Shown here: piece after piece, positions 40,561-50,120 of the stretch
Position numbering within the stretch: position 1 is the first letter of the stretch
How the letters are laid out: every line of letters begins with the position of its first letter
NCBI GenBank assembly: GCA_910579965.1
Contig: CAJTWF010000009.1
Location: 1-64,000 of the forward strand
DNA length: 64,000 bases
Direction of reading: 5' to 3'
Source of the DNA: an uncultured Oscillospiraceae bacterium
Lineage (GTDB): Bacteria; Bacillota; Clostridia; Oscillospirales; Oscillospiraceae
The notes under the pieces: generated by a model
What the model was told of the DNA's origin: nothing
The model's database searches: none
The model's input: the letters and a program-made list of their open reading frames with translations, nothing else
Translations under genes and position numbers: made by a program

Positions 40561-40657
40561 CTTTTGCTGTCAGGCCCTTCGGCCCCATTCACAGCTTCAT
40601 GGATTCCGGTCTGTCTGTTTCCTCCGGTGAAAGCATATCGCGCCGGGCACGGCCCGC

Positions 40658-41824
40658 CTATGCCCGCAGCAGCAGCTCCCGGGCCACCTCCACTCCGTTT
40701 TTCATGTAGATCCGGGGCACACGCTTGCTCACCGCGCACGTCAGCTCGTAGGAGATGGTTCCCGCCAGACGGGCCGCCTCGTTGACGGAGTTGTGGGGCC
40801 CGTAGACCTCCACCACGTCCCCCTCCCCCACGCCCGGCAGGTCCGTGAGATCAATCATGCACATGTCCATGCAGATCCGCCCCAGGATGGGGGCCGTGCC
40901 CGCCTCCGTCCACACCCGCCACCGGTTGGACAGGACCCGGTGGAGGCCGTCGGCGTAGCCGATGGGCAGCACCCCCACCCGGCTGGGCCGACCGGTGCGG
41001 AAGGTGCGGCCGTAGCTGATGGTGGTGTCAGGCGCAAAGTCCTTCACCGCGCCGATCACCGTTTTCAGGCTCATCACCGGCCGCAGCCCCAGCGCCTCCG
41101 CCTGGTCCCCGATGCCATAGGTGATGATGCCCGGGCGGAACATGTCGTGGGCAAACTGGGGATAGCTGACCGTGGCCCCGCTGTTGGCACAGTGGCAGAT
41201 GGAGAAGCGGACGCCCCGCTCCGCCAGACGGGAGAGCATGGCCTCGAACCGCTGGTGCTGGAGCTGGGTGTAGGCCCGGCTGCTCTCCTGATCCTCGTCG
41301 GACACGGCGAAGTGGGTGAACACCCCCTCCACCTCCAGACCCGGCAGGGCGCACACCCGGCAGATCTCCTCCAGGGACCGGTCAAAGTGGGCCTCGTCGC
41401 ACTGGAAGCCCAGCCGGGACATGCCCGTGTCCAGCTTGATATGGGCCCGCATCCGGCCGCCGGCCGCTACCGCCTCCCGGGAGAAGTCCTCCGCCGCCCG
41501 CTCGCTCCACACCGCCTGGGTCACGCCGCTCTTGATCACGGCGCCGGTCTGGTCCGCCGGGGTCAGGCCCAGCTGGAGGATGGGCAGGCCCACGCCCCCC
41601 CGCCGCAGCTCCTGGGCCTCGTCAACGCTGGAGATAGCCAGATACTCCGCCCCCAGCGCCTCCAGCTCCCGGGAGATGTGGACGGCCCCGTGGCCATAGG
41701 AGTCCGCCTTCACCACCCCCAGGAACCGGGCCCTGGGCCCCATCTGCGCCCGCAGCGCCCGGTAGTTGTGGCCCAGCGCGTCCAGGTCAATCTCCGCCCA
41801 GGTCCGTTTAAGTGTACTCTCCAT
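40658..41824 (-). CDS. alr: Alanine racemase
   Basis: A 388-residue PLP enzyme interconverting L- and D-alanine for peptidoglycan. The PLP lysine is Lys39 in VVKADSYGHG; the opposite catalytic tyrosine is in TISYGRTF, and the C-terminal domain shows LGRICMDMCMIDLTDLP. The ATG at 41824 has AAGAGGGG upstream. It is the last gene after nnrD and a lipoprotein gene, the alr-nnrD pairing common in Firmicutes. Confidence 0.96.
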   Translation of the reverse strand: MESTLKRTWAEIDLDALGHNYRALRAQMGPRARFLGVVKADSYGHGAVHISRELEALGAEYLAISSVDEAQELRRGGVGLPILQLGLTPADQTGAVIKSGVTQAVWSERAAEDFSREAVAAGGRMRAHIKLDTGMSRLGFQCDEAHFDRSLEEICRVCALPGLEVEGVFTHFAVSDEDQESSRAYTQLQHQRFEAMLSRLAERGVRFSICHCANSGATVSYPQFAHDMFRPGIITYGIGDQAEALGLRPVMSLKTVIGAVKDFAPDTTISYGRTFRTGRPSRVGVLPIGYADGLHRVLSNRWRVWTEAGTAPILGRICMDMCMIDLTDLPGVGEGDVVEVYGPHNSVNEAARLAGTISYELTCAVSKRVPRIYMKNGVEVARELLLRA

Positions 41825-41864
41825 GCTCGCAACCCCTCTTTTCTTTTGTATCATCCGCCCGCGG

Positions 41865-42545
41865 CTATTCCTCCGCAGAAGCGTAGGCCGCGGCCTCGTC
41901 CGCCGCTGTCCAGTCACCCGCCCCCTCCTGGGGCGCTCCGGGCTCCGCCGGGACGGCCGGGACAGCCGGCTCCCCGCCGCCCGTCACCTCAAACCGGGTC
42001 CAGGCCACCTCAAAGACCACCGTGCCCTCCGCAGAGATCTCGCTGCGCAGGGGCAGCAGGGTCTCCTGGTCAAACCAGGTGGTGTACACGCTCCCCTCGT
42101 CGTCGGGCAGATCGCAGGCCAGGCGCAGGCAGGGCCGCTCCCCCACCGTCTCCTCGCTCTTCTCCGTCACGTACCCGGAGGCGGCGGCCTGCATCAGCTT
42201 GGGCAGGGCCGCCACCGGCGAGATGGCTGCGGCGGAGTAGCCCCCCGCGTCCAAAGAGATGTCCTCGTAGCTGAGGGTCAGGGTCCCGTTCTCCACCGTG
42301 GCGGAGATGCCCGCCAGGTTGGCCGGGGAGAGCACCGTCACCGTGCTCCTCTCCGGCGCGTAGTCGCACAGCAGGGTGTAGGCGCGGTCCTCGTCCGCGT
42401 AGTGGCAGCTCACGTCCGCCTCCATGACCGCCCCGGTCAGATTGGCGTACTGGGCCTGGAGCTCAGCCGCCGGGTCCTTCTCCTCCCCGCCGCAAGCGGT
42501 GAGCAGGAGCATCAGCATTGGTGCAAAAAGCAGGGCTTTTCGCAC
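41865..42545 (-). CDS. Lipoprotein of unknown function (LolA-like pattern)
   Basis: A 226-residue protein with a lipoprotein signal (lipobox LLTAC, Cys about residue 18) starting at a GTG (42545) behind GGAGGAAGG. The body has alternating beta strands (TVTVLSPANLAGISATVENGTLTLSYEDI, RPCLRLACDLPDDEGSVYTTWFDQETLLPLRSE) like the outer-membrane lipoprotein-sorting/DUF4367-type folds that bind lipid or act in envelope sensing. The C-terminus is acidic and Ala/Pro rich. It lies between nnrD (17 bases) and alr (40 bases), likely in one transcript. Confidence 0.75.
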   Translation of the reverse strand: MRKALLFAPMLMLLLTACGGEEKDPAAELQAQYANLTGAVMEADVSCHYADEDRAYTLLCDYAPERSTVTVLSPANLAGISATVENGTLTLSYEDISLDAGGYSAAAISPVAALPKLMQAAASGYVTEKSEETVGERPCLRLACDLPDDEGSVYTTWFDQETLLPLRSEISAEGTVVFEVAWTRFEVTGGGEPAVPAVPAEPGAPQEGAGDWTAADEAAAYASAEE

Positions 42546-42562
42546 GTTCCTTCCTCCTTGAT

Positions 42563-43411
42563 CTAAAATCCAAGCTCCTTGAATACAGCCGGCAGGCGGC
42601 CGGTCAGGTCCAGGGGGGTCATGGCGTACTCCGACAGGTCCCGGGCGCACAGGTCCCCGGCCCGGCCGTGGAGCCACACCGCGCAGGCGGCCGCCTCCAG
42701 GGCCGGCGCCCCCTGACCTATGAGGGAGAGGACCATTCCCGCCAGCACGTCGCCGCTGCCGCCCTTGGCCATGCCGCAGTTGCCGGTGGGATTGCGCAGA
42801 AGCCGCCCCTCCGGCCCGGCCACCAGGGTCCCGGGCCCCTTGAGCACCAGGACGCACCCGTGGCGGCGGGCGAAGTCCGCCGCCGCCCGCTCCCGGCCCA
42901 GGGACAGGTCCCCGCCCAGGCGGAGAAACTCCCCCTCGTGGGGCGTCAGCACCGTCTCCCCCCCTTCCGGCCTGCCCCGCCGCCTATCCAGCACATCTAT
43001 ATGCGCGGAAATGGCGTTTATGCCGTCCGCGTCCAGAACCACCGGCGCCCGGCAGTCCTCCAGCAGGCGGCGGACGGTTTTGTCCGTCTCCGGGCTGCGG
43101 CCCAGGCCGGGGCCTATGAGGACTGCGCCGCAGGCGGACACCCGCTCCAGAAGCTCGCCGTAGTCCGCCGGAGCCGGGTGGGCCATGGCGCAGGCGCACC
43201 GGGCCGCCACCACAGGGTAGGCCTCCCCGGGTACGCCCACAAACACCAGGCCGCTGCCCGTGCGCACCGCCGCCTCCCCGGCGAAGACCGGCGCGCCGGT
43301 GTAGCCCACGGACCCGCCGTAGACGTACACCCTCCCAAAGCTGCCCTTGTGGCCGTCCTGCCGCCGCCGGGGCAGCAGGTTCTTCACAAGGGCGGCGGTG
43401 ATCTCCTCCAT
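42563..43411 (-). CDS. nnrD: ADP-dependent (S)-NAD(P)H-hydrate dehydratase
   Basis: A 282-residue ribokinase-fold repair enzyme that dehydrates hydrated NAD(P)H using ADP. Motifs are HKGSFGRVYVYGGSVGYTGAP (about 25-45), VLIGPGLG, VLDADGINAI, VLTPHEGEF, LVLKGPGT and the anion hole GSGDVLAG. The N-terminal epimerase domain (NnrE) found in fused forms is absent. The ATG at 43411 has GGAGGGAGG upstream. Its neighbour alr follows the usual Firmicutes pattern. Confidence 0.93.
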   Translation of the reverse strand: MEEITAALVKNLLPRRRQDGHKGSFGRVYVYGGSVGYTGAPVFAGEAAVRTGSGLVFVGVPGEAYPVVAARCACAMAHPAPADYGELLERVSACGAVLIGPGLGRSPETDKTVRRLLEDCRAPVVLDADGINAISAHIDVLDRRRGRPEGGETVLTPHEGEFLRLGGDLSLGRERAAADFARRHGCVLVLKGPGTLVAGPEGRLLRNPTGNCGMAKGGSGDVLAGMVLSLIGQGAPALEAAACAVWLHGRAGDLCARDLSEYAMTPLDLTGRLPAVFKELGF

Positions 43412-43440
43412 GGCCGCCGCCTCCCTCCGTTTTTGGGTAT

Positions 43441-43469
43441 AGTGTACCACAGCCGGCCCCGGTTGTCAC
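43441..43469 (-). promoter_or_regulatory. Promoter of the nnrD-alr operon
   Basis: On the minus strand GTGACA (43469-43464) and TACACT (43446-43441) with a 17-base spacer. Confidence 0.65.
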
Positions 43470-43562
43470 GGCCCATGGGCGGGTTTTTATAAATTTTCCC
43501 AGCACACCCCCGGGCAGAAGGGGGAATTTACAAATTGTTCAAATTGGAGGGAGAAAACCGTA

Positions 43563-43591
43563 TTGACAGAGCGGTGCTTTGGTGTTAAACT
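43563..43591 (+). promoter_or_regulatory. Sigma-A promoter of the hrcA operon
   Basis: TTGACA (43563-43568) and TAAACT (43586-43591) with a 17-base spacer, just upstream of the CIRCE operator. Confidence 0.8.
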
Positions 43592-43595
43592 GCCT

Positions 43596-43622
43596 TTAGC
43601 ACTCAGGGTATTGGAGTGCTAA
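43596..43622 (+). promoter_or_regulatory. CIRCE operator (HrcA binding site)
   Basis: TTAGCACTC, nine bases, GAGTGCTAA: a perfect match to the CIRCE consensus. It covers the transcription start and lies 14 bases before the hrcA ATG, so HrcA represses its own operon until heat shock. Confidence 0.97.
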
Positions 43623-43635
43623 AGGAGACCGAACC

Positions 43636-44688
43636 ATGGAATTGACCGCCCGCAAAAAGGAAATACTGAAGGTGGTCACGGAGCGGTATATCAACTCCGC
43701 CGAGCCGGTGGGCTCAAAATTCATCGCCCAGGCCATGGGCGGCCGTCTCAGCTCCGCCACCATCCGCAACGAGCTGGCGGACCTGGTGGAGCTGGGCTAC
43801 CTGGAGCAGCCCCACACCTCGGCGGGCCGGATCCCCTCCCCCAGGGGCTACCGGCTGTACGTCAACGAGCTGATGGAGCGGCGCAGCGTGTCCGACCAGG
43901 AGGCGGCCCAGATCAACGCGGCCCTGGGCGGCCAGATGCGGGAGCTGGACGCCATCATCGCCCAGGCCGGTCAGGCGGCGGCCTCCATTGTCAGCTACCC
44001 CGCCTACGCGGTGGCGGCGGGCAGGGAGAGCATCACGGTCCGGCGCTACGACCTGCTGAGCGTGGACGAGGCCAGCTTTATCGCCGTGGTGATGACCAAC
44101 GACAGCCGGGTGAAGAGCCAGCTGCTCCACACCCAGGTCCCCCTCCCGGCGGAGCAGCTGTCCTCCCTGGCCAATCTGCTCAACACCCATTTTACCGGCG
44201 TGCGGGTGGAGGAGCTGGGCGTCAAGCTGATGGGCCTCACCGGCCAGCTGCCGGCGGAGCTGTTCCTGCCCCTCTCCCTGACCATCGAGTACGCCACCGC
44301 GGTCATCGACCGCAGCGCGCAGAATCAGGTGTACACCACCGGCCAGACCCAGCTGCTCCGGCAGCCGGAATTCCAGGACCTCAGCCGGGCCAACGAGCTC
44401 ATGAGCCTGCTGACGGACCGGAAGGACAGCCTGCCGGTGCTGGACGAGAACACCCCCATGCAGATCCTCATCGGGCCGGAGAACGTCAACGAGGCCCTGA
44501 AGGAGGCCAGCGTGGTGGTGGCCAGCTACGACATCGGAGAGAACATGCGGGGGCTCATCGGCGTGGTGGGACCCACCCGGATGGACTACGCCGCCGTGGC
44601 GGCCCGGCTGAGCTATTTCGCTGAGAGCCTGACGAAGATGTTTGGAAAAAATAATCAGTTGCCCCCGAAGGAGGACGAGCAATCGTGA
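43636..44688 (+). CDS. hrcA: Heat-inducible transcription repressor HrcA
   Basis: A 350-residue repressor of class I heat-shock genes. It has an N-terminal winged helix (ELTARKKEILKVVTERYINSAEPVGSKFIA, then SSATIRNELADLVELGYLEQPHTSAGRIPS) and a C-terminal GAF-like domain with IGPENVNEALKEASVVVASY and GLIGVVGPTRMDY. HrcA activity depends on GroEL in other Firmicutes. The first gene of hrcA-grpE-dnaK-dnaJ, behind a perfect CIRCE; its stop overlaps the grpE start by four bases (GTGA). Confidence 0.97.
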   Translation: MELTARKKEILKVVTERYINSAEPVGSKFIAQAMGGRLSSATIRNELADLVELGYLEQPHTSAGRIPSPRGYRLYVNELMERRSVSDQEAAQINAALGGQMRELDAIIAQAGQAAASIVSYPAYAVAAGRESITVRRYDLLSVDEASFIAVVMTNDSRVKSQLLHTQVPLPAEQLSSLANLLNTHFTGVRVEELGVKLMGLTGQLPAELFLPLSLTIEYATAVIDRSAQNQVYTTGQTQLLRQPEFQDLSRANELMSLLTDRKDSLPVLDENTPMQILIGPENVNEALKEASVVVASYDIGENMRGLIGVVGPTRMDYAAVAARLSYFAESLTKMFGKNNQLPPKEDEQS

Positions 44689-45257
44689 GCAAGAAAGAGA
44701 ACAGCGCCCCCATGGAGCCCCTGGAGGAGCAGGAGATCCAGGAGCAGCCCGCCGAGGCGGCGGAGGTGTGCGGGGAGGCCCCCGCCGAGACCTTCACCCT
44801 CACCAAGGAGGAGATGGAGAAGCTGGAGGCCCTGGCCGGACAGCTCTCCGCCCTCAACGATCAGCACCTGCGTCTGGCGGCGGAGTATGACAACTACCGC
44901 AAGCGCACCACCAAGGAGAAGGAGAGCACTTACCAGGACGCCAAGATAGACACCATCTCCAAGTTCCTGGAGGTGTATGACAATCTGGAGCGGGCCGTGG
45001 GCCAGCCCGGGGACGAGGACAACGTCCACAAGAAGGGCATGGAGATGATCTTCCATCAGCTGATCTCCGTACTGGAGAAGATGGGCGTGACCATCGAGGA
45101 CCCCGCCGGCCAGAGCTTTGATCCCGCCCGCCACAGCGCGGTGATGCACGTGGACAGCGAGGAGCTGGGGGAGGGCGTGGTGAGCCAGGTCTTCCAGAAG
45201 GGCTTCCTCCTGGGCGAGAAGGTAATCCGGTTCGCCGCAGTGCAGGTGGCCAATTAG
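44685..45257 (+). CDS. grpE: Nucleotide exchange factor GrpE
   Basis: A 190-residue dimeric co-chaperone that releases ADP from DnaK. An acidic, low-complexity N-terminus (about 1-45) is followed by the long coiled coil (KEEMEKLEALAGQLSALNDQHLRLAAEYDNYRKRT) and the beta-wing domain (GVTIEDPAGQSFDPARHSAVMHV, then GEKVIRFAAVQVAN). The start is a GTG overlapping the hrcA stop. Confidence 0.95.
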   Translation: MSKKENSAPMEPLEEQEIQEQPAEAAEVCGEAPAETFTLTKEEMEKLEALAGQLSALNDQHLRLAAEYDNYRKRTTKEKESTYQDAKIDTISKFLEVYDNLERAVGQPGDEDNVHKKGMEMIFHQLISVLEKMGVTIEDPAGQSFDPARHSAVMHVDSEELGEGVVSQVFQKGFLLGEKVIRFAAVQVAN

Positions 45258-45320
45258 GACATCTGCCGGCAGCATTCCATTTTGTATAAAAAATTTTTTC
45301 TATAGTAGGAGGACAACATC

Positions 45321-47168
45321 ATGTCTAAAGTTATCGGTATTGATTTGGGCACAACCAATTCCTGCGTGGCCGTCATGGAAGGCGGCGAGAGCGTCGTCAT
45401 CGCCAACGCCGAGGGCAACCGCACCACCCCGTCGGTGGTGGCCTTCTCCAAGACCGGCGAGCGCATGGTGGGCCAGGTGGCAAAGCGCCAGGCCATCACC
45501 AACCCGGACCGCACCATCGCCTCCATCAAGCGGGAGATGGGCTCTGACCACCGGGTGACCGTTGACAGCAAGAACTACACCCCCCAGGAGATCTCCGCCA
45601 TGATCCTCCAGAAGCTGAAGGCCGACGCGGAGGCCTATCTGGGCCAGACTGTCACCGAGGCGGTTATCACCGTCCCCGCCTACTTCACCGACTCCCAGCG
45701 CCAGGCCACCAAGGACGCCGGCAAGATCGCCGGCCTGGAGGTCAAGCGCATTGTCAACGAGCCCACCGCCGCCGCCCTGGCCTATGGCCTGGACAAGGAG
45801 GAGGCCCAGAAGATTATGGTCTATGACCTGGGCGGCGGCACCTTCGACGTGTCCATTCTGGACATTGACGACGGCGTCATCGAGGTCCTGGCCACCGCCG
45901 GCAACAACCGCCTGGGCGGCGACGATTTCGATGAGTGCGTGATGAAGTATCTGGCCAGCGAGTTCAAGAAGACCGAGGGCATTGACCTCACCGGCGACAA
46001 GGTGGCCATGCAGCGGCTGAAGGAGGCCGCGGAGAAGGCCAAGATTGAGCTCAGCGGCGTCACCACCTCCAACGTGAACCTGCCCTATATCACCGCCGAC
46101 GCCACCGGCCCCAAGCACCTGGACGTGACCCTCACCCGGGCCAAGTTCAACGAGCTCACCGCCCATCTGGTGGAGGCCACCATGGGCCCCGTGCGCCAGG
46201 CCATGAGCGACGCGGGCCTCAAGGGCGGCGACATCTCCAAGGTGCTGCTGGTGGGCGGCTCCAGCCGCATCCCCGCGGTCCAGGAGGCGGTGAAGAACAT
46301 CACCGGCAAGGACGGCTTCAAGGGCATCAACCCCGACGAGTGCGTGGCCATGGGCGCGGCCCTCCAGGCCGGCGTGCTCACCGGCGACGTGAAGGGCCTG
46401 CTGCTGCTGGACGTGACCCCCCTGAGCCTGGGCATTGAGACCATGGGCGGCGTGTGCACCCGCCTCATTGAACGCAACACCACCATCCCCGCCAAGAAGA
46501 GCCAGATCTTTTCCACCGCCGCAGACAACCAGACCAGCGTGGAGGTCAACGTCCTCCAGGGCGAGCGGGAGATGGCCGCGGCCAACAAGAGCCTGGGCCG
46601 CTTCCACCTGGACGGCATCGCGCCGGCCCGCCGGGGCGTGCCCCAGATCGAGGTTACCTTTGACATCGACGCCAACGGTATCGTGAACGTCTCCGCCAAG
46701 GACCTGGGCACGGGCAAGGAGCAGCACATCACCATCACCTCCTCCTCCAACATGTCCAAGGAGGACATTGAGCGGGCGGTGAAGGAGGCGGAGCAGTACG
46801 CCGCCGAGGACGCCCGGATCAAGGAGTCCGTGGAGACCCGCAACGCCGCTGACCAGATGGTCTATCAGGCGGAGAAGACCCTGGGCGAGATGGGCGACAA
46901 GATCCCCGAGGGGGAGAAGGCCCCGGTTCAGGCCGCCATTGACAAGCTGAAGGAGACCCTCAAGGGCGAGGACACCGCCGCTATCAAGGCGGACACCGAG
47001 GCCCTCCAGCAGGCCTTCTACGCGGTCAGCGAGAAGCTCTACCAGCAGGCGGGCGGTCCCCAGGCAGGCCCCGACATGGGCGGTCAGCCCGGCGGCGGTC
47101 AGGCGGAGGGCCAGCAGTACTACGACGCCGACTACAAGGTAGTCGACGAGGACGACCAGAGCAAGTAA
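45321..47168 (+). CDS. dnaK: Chaperone DnaK (Hsp70)
   Basis: A 615-residue Hsp70. The ATPase domain shows IGIDLGTTNSCVAVMEGG (5-22), VITVPAYFTDSQRQATKDAG, NEPTAAALAYGLD, VYDLGGGTFDVSILD and VLLVGGSSRIPAVQ; the substrate domain starts near LLLLDVTPLSLGIETMGG. As in other Gram-positive DnaK proteins, the loop of about 24 residues found in E. coli near residue 80 is missing. AGTAGGAGGAC precedes the ATG. It folds and protects proteins together with GrpE and DnaJ. Confidence 0.98.
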   Translation: MSKVIGIDLGTTNSCVAVMEGGESVVIANAEGNRTTPSVVAFSKTGERMVGQVAKRQAITNPDRTIASIKREMGSDHRVTVDSKNYTPQEISAMILQKLKADAEAYLGQTVTEAVITVPAYFTDSQRQATKDAGKIAGLEVKRIVNEPTAAALAYGLDKEEAQKIMVYDLGGGTFDVSILDIDDGVIEVLATAGNNRLGGDDFDECVMKYLASEFKKTEGIDLTGDKVAMQRLKEAAEKAKIELSGVTTSNVNLPYITADATGPKHLDVTLTRAKFNELTAHLVEATMGPVRQAMSDAGLKGGDISKVLLVGGSSRIPAVQEAVKNITGKDGFKGINPDECVAMGAALQAGVLTGDVKGLLLLDVTPLSLGIETMGGVCTRLIERNTTIPAKKSQIFSTAADNQTSVEVNVLQGEREMAAANKSLGRFHLDGIAPARRGVPQIEVTFDIDANGIVNVSAKDLGTGKEQHITITSSSNMSKEDIERAVKEAEQYAAEDARIKESVETRNAADQMVYQAEKTLGEMGDKIPEGEKAPVQAAIDKLKETLKGEDTAAIKADTEALQQAFYAVSEKLYQQAGGPQAGPDMGGQPGGGQAEGQQYYDADYKVVDEDDQSK

Positions 47169-47247
47169 TGACGGACGGTTCCGGATGGGACGGGGAGGAC
47201 CTCCCCGCCCCATTTGGAATGTCTGCGGAGAATGGATGTGAGAGCAT

Positions 47248-48393
<1,146 letters not shown>

Positions 48394-48439
48394 CCGCCCC
48401 GGTTCTTCGGACATAGGCGGAACAACAGGAGGGATCCCC

Positions 48440-48880
48440 ATGAAAATTGCCATAGCATGTGACCACGGCGGCTACGATTTGAAGACGGAGCTGAGCGCCT
48501 GGCTGACCGAACAGGGTCACCAGGTGGAGGACTTCGGCTGCTTTAACCGGGACAGCTGCGACTACGCCGACTTTGCCGGCCCTGCGGCCAGGGCGGTGGC
48601 GGCGGGGCGGTGTGAGCGGGGTATTGTGATCTGCACCACCGGCATCGGCGTGTCCATCACCGCCAACAAGGTCCGCGGCGTCCGCTGCGCCCTGTGCAGC
48701 GAGCCCTGGAGCGCGGAGATGACCCGCCGCCACAACGACGCCAACATGCTGGCCATGGGCGCCGGCGTGGTGGGTCCACTGATGGCCCGTCAGGTGGTCC
48801 AGTCCTTCCTCACCCACGATTTTGAGGGCGGCCGCCACCAGCGCCGCATCGACAAGATCGCCGCCGTGGAGGACGAATAG
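48440..48880 (+). CDS. rpiB: Ribose 5-phosphate isomerase B / sugar-phosphate isomerase (RpiB/LacAB family)
   Basis: A 146-residue isomerase interconverting ribose 5-phosphate and ribulose 5-phosphate. Family motifs are IACDHGGYDLK (phosphate-binding start), GIVICTTGIGVSITANKVRGVRCALC with the catalytic Cys in the ICTTGIG loop (C-T-G-I-G), and RRHNDANMLAMGAGVVG. ACAGGAGGGA precedes the ATG. Allose 6-phosphate or galactose 6-phosphate use cannot be ruled out. ktrA begins four bases after its stop. Confidence 0.92.
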   Translation: MKIAIACDHGGYDLKTELSAWLTEQGHQVEDFGCFNRDSCDYADFAGPAARAVAAGRCERGIVICTTGIGVSITANKVRGVRCALCSEPWSAEMTRRHNDANMLAMGAGVVGPLMARQVVQSFLTHDFEGGRHQRRIDKIAAVEDE

Positions 48881-48884
48881 ACAT

Positions 48885-49532
48885 ATGAAATCCTTTTTGA
48901 TCGTGGGCATGGGCTCCTTTGGCCACCACCTCTGCCGCGCCCTGGCGGACCAGAAATGCGAGGTCATGGTGGCGGATCAGGTCAGCGACACCCTGGAGGA
49001 CCTGCTGCCCCTGGTGGTCAGCGCCAAGGTGGGGGACTGCACCAACGAGGAGGTCCTCCGATCCTTTGACATTCCCAGCTTTGACGCCTGCTTTGTCTGC
49101 CTGGGGGACAGCAACGTGCTGGGCAGCCTGCAAATCACCAGTCTGCTCAAGGAGCTGGGGGCAAAGAAGGTGTTCAGCAAGGCGGACGACGACGTGCAGG
49201 CCAAGTTCCTCCTGCGCAACGGCGCGGACCACGTCATTTACCCGGAGCAGGAGGCTGCCGTCAATCTGGCCATCAGCGAGAGCTCCGACAGCATCTTCGA
49301 CTGCATCAGCCTCACCGACGAGTACTCCATCTACGAGCTCCAGCCCATGGACCGCTGGATCGGCAAGAGCCTGAAGGAGCTGAACTTCCGGGTAAAGTAC
49401 AATCTCACTGTTATCGCCGCCATGCGGGACGGTATCATCCGCCCCAACCTGAGCCCGGACTACACCTTCAAGGCCGACGAGCACCTGCTGGTGCTGGGCC
49501 GGATCGAGGACATCCGGAAGGTTGTGCGGTGA
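48885..49532 (+). CDS. ktrA: Potassium uptake regulatory protein, KtrA/TrkA family
   Basis: A 215-residue RCK protein that forms the cytosolic gating ring of a Ktr or Trk potassium transporter. The N-terminal Rossmann domain has FLIVGMGSFGHHL (4-16), an acidic end of strand beta-2 in VMVADQ and AKVGDCTNEE; the C-terminal RCK_C domain covers about 135-215 (GKSLKELNFRVKYNLTVIAAMRDG). The ATG at 48885 is four bases after rpiB, with GGAGGA in the rpiB end. The membrane partner is probably the KtrB encoded at 26608. Confidence 0.92.
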   Translation: MKSFLIVGMGSFGHHLCRALADQKCEVMVADQVSDTLEDLLPLVVSAKVGDCTNEEVLRSFDIPSFDACFVCLGDSNVLGSLQITSLLKELGAKKVFSKADDDVQAKFLLRNGADHVIYPEQEAAVNLAISESSDSIFDCISLTDEYSIYELQPMDRWIGKSLKELNFRVKYNLTVIAAMRDGIIRPNLSPDYTFKADEHLLVLGRIEDIRKVVR

Positions 49533-49591
49533 ATTGTTCTGTTCCTTTGTGAGCAGAGAAAGAAAGCAGAAGAAAAAACGCAGAGACGTAT

Positions 49592-49627
49592 ACCAGCCGG
49601 CAGTCTGGCGATAGACTGCCGGCTGGT
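49592..49627 (+). terminator. Terminator-like hairpin after ktrA
   Basis: A perfect 15-base stem (49592-49606 with 49613-49627) and a GGCGAT loop, followed by GTGCTTTATG. Its core CCGGCAGTCT/AGACTGCCGG is the same as in the element at 16843-16889. Confidence 0.65.
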
Positions 49628-49662
49628 GTGCTTTATGATCTCCTTCCTGCAAAATATATCCG

Positions 49663-49713
49663 CAAAAAAGCCCTTTCGTATGTGTAGTACTTCCACACAC
49701 GAAAGGGCTTTTT
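49663..49713. terminator. Bidirectional rho-independent terminator after rplQ
   Basis: AAAAAAGCCCTTTCGT pairs with ACGAAAGGGCTTTTT around a TGTGTAG...CCACACA inner stem. Both strands end in a T run, so it closes the ribosomal superoperon and blocks read-through from ktrA. Confidence 0.92.
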
Positions 49714-49733
49714 CCTTATCATGTCAAACCGGC

Positions 49734-50075
49734 TTAGACCAGCTCGATCATCGCGGTCTCCGCCGCGTCGCCCCGGCGGATGCCGGTGCGGGTGATGCGG
49801 GTGTAACCGCCGTTGCGCTCCGCGTAGTTGGGCGCGATCTCCTTGAAGATCTTCTTCACCACATCCTCCCGGGTCACAAAGGCCATGGCCTGACGGTAGG
49901 CCGCCAGATCGCCCTTCTTCCCCAGGGTAATCATCTTCTCAGCCAGGGGGCGAATCTCCTTGCAGCGGGTGACGGTGGTCTCCATCCTCCCATTGTCCAG
50001 GAAATCGGTCACCTGCTGACGGAGCATCGCTTTGCGCTGATCGGTAGTCTTACCGAGCTTACGAGTTCCGGGCAT
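49734..50075 (-). CDS. rplQ: 50S ribosomal protein L17
   Basis: A 113-residue L17. Conserved parts are RKLGKTTDQRKAMLRQQVTDFL at the N-terminus and a late GGYTRITRTGIRRGDAAETAMIELV. L17 sits near the exit tunnel. It is the last gene of the alpha operon, 45 bases after rpoA, and is followed by the terminator at 49663. Confidence 0.97.
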   Translation of the reverse strand: MPGTRKLGKTTDQRKAMLRQQVTDFLDNGRMETTVTRCKEIRPLAEKMITLGKKGDLAAYRQAMAFVTREDVVKKIFKEIAPNYAERNGGYTRITRTGIRRGDAAETAMIELV

Positions 50076-50120
50076 TGTAGGTTTCCTCCTTCAAAAGGCG
50101 TATCAAGCCGTCAAGACGGC

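Noticed and set aside
45300..47213. A 637-codon frame antisense to dnaK
   Set aside because: Long antisense frames over dnaK are a known artefact of high-GC codon bias; no independent coding evidence.
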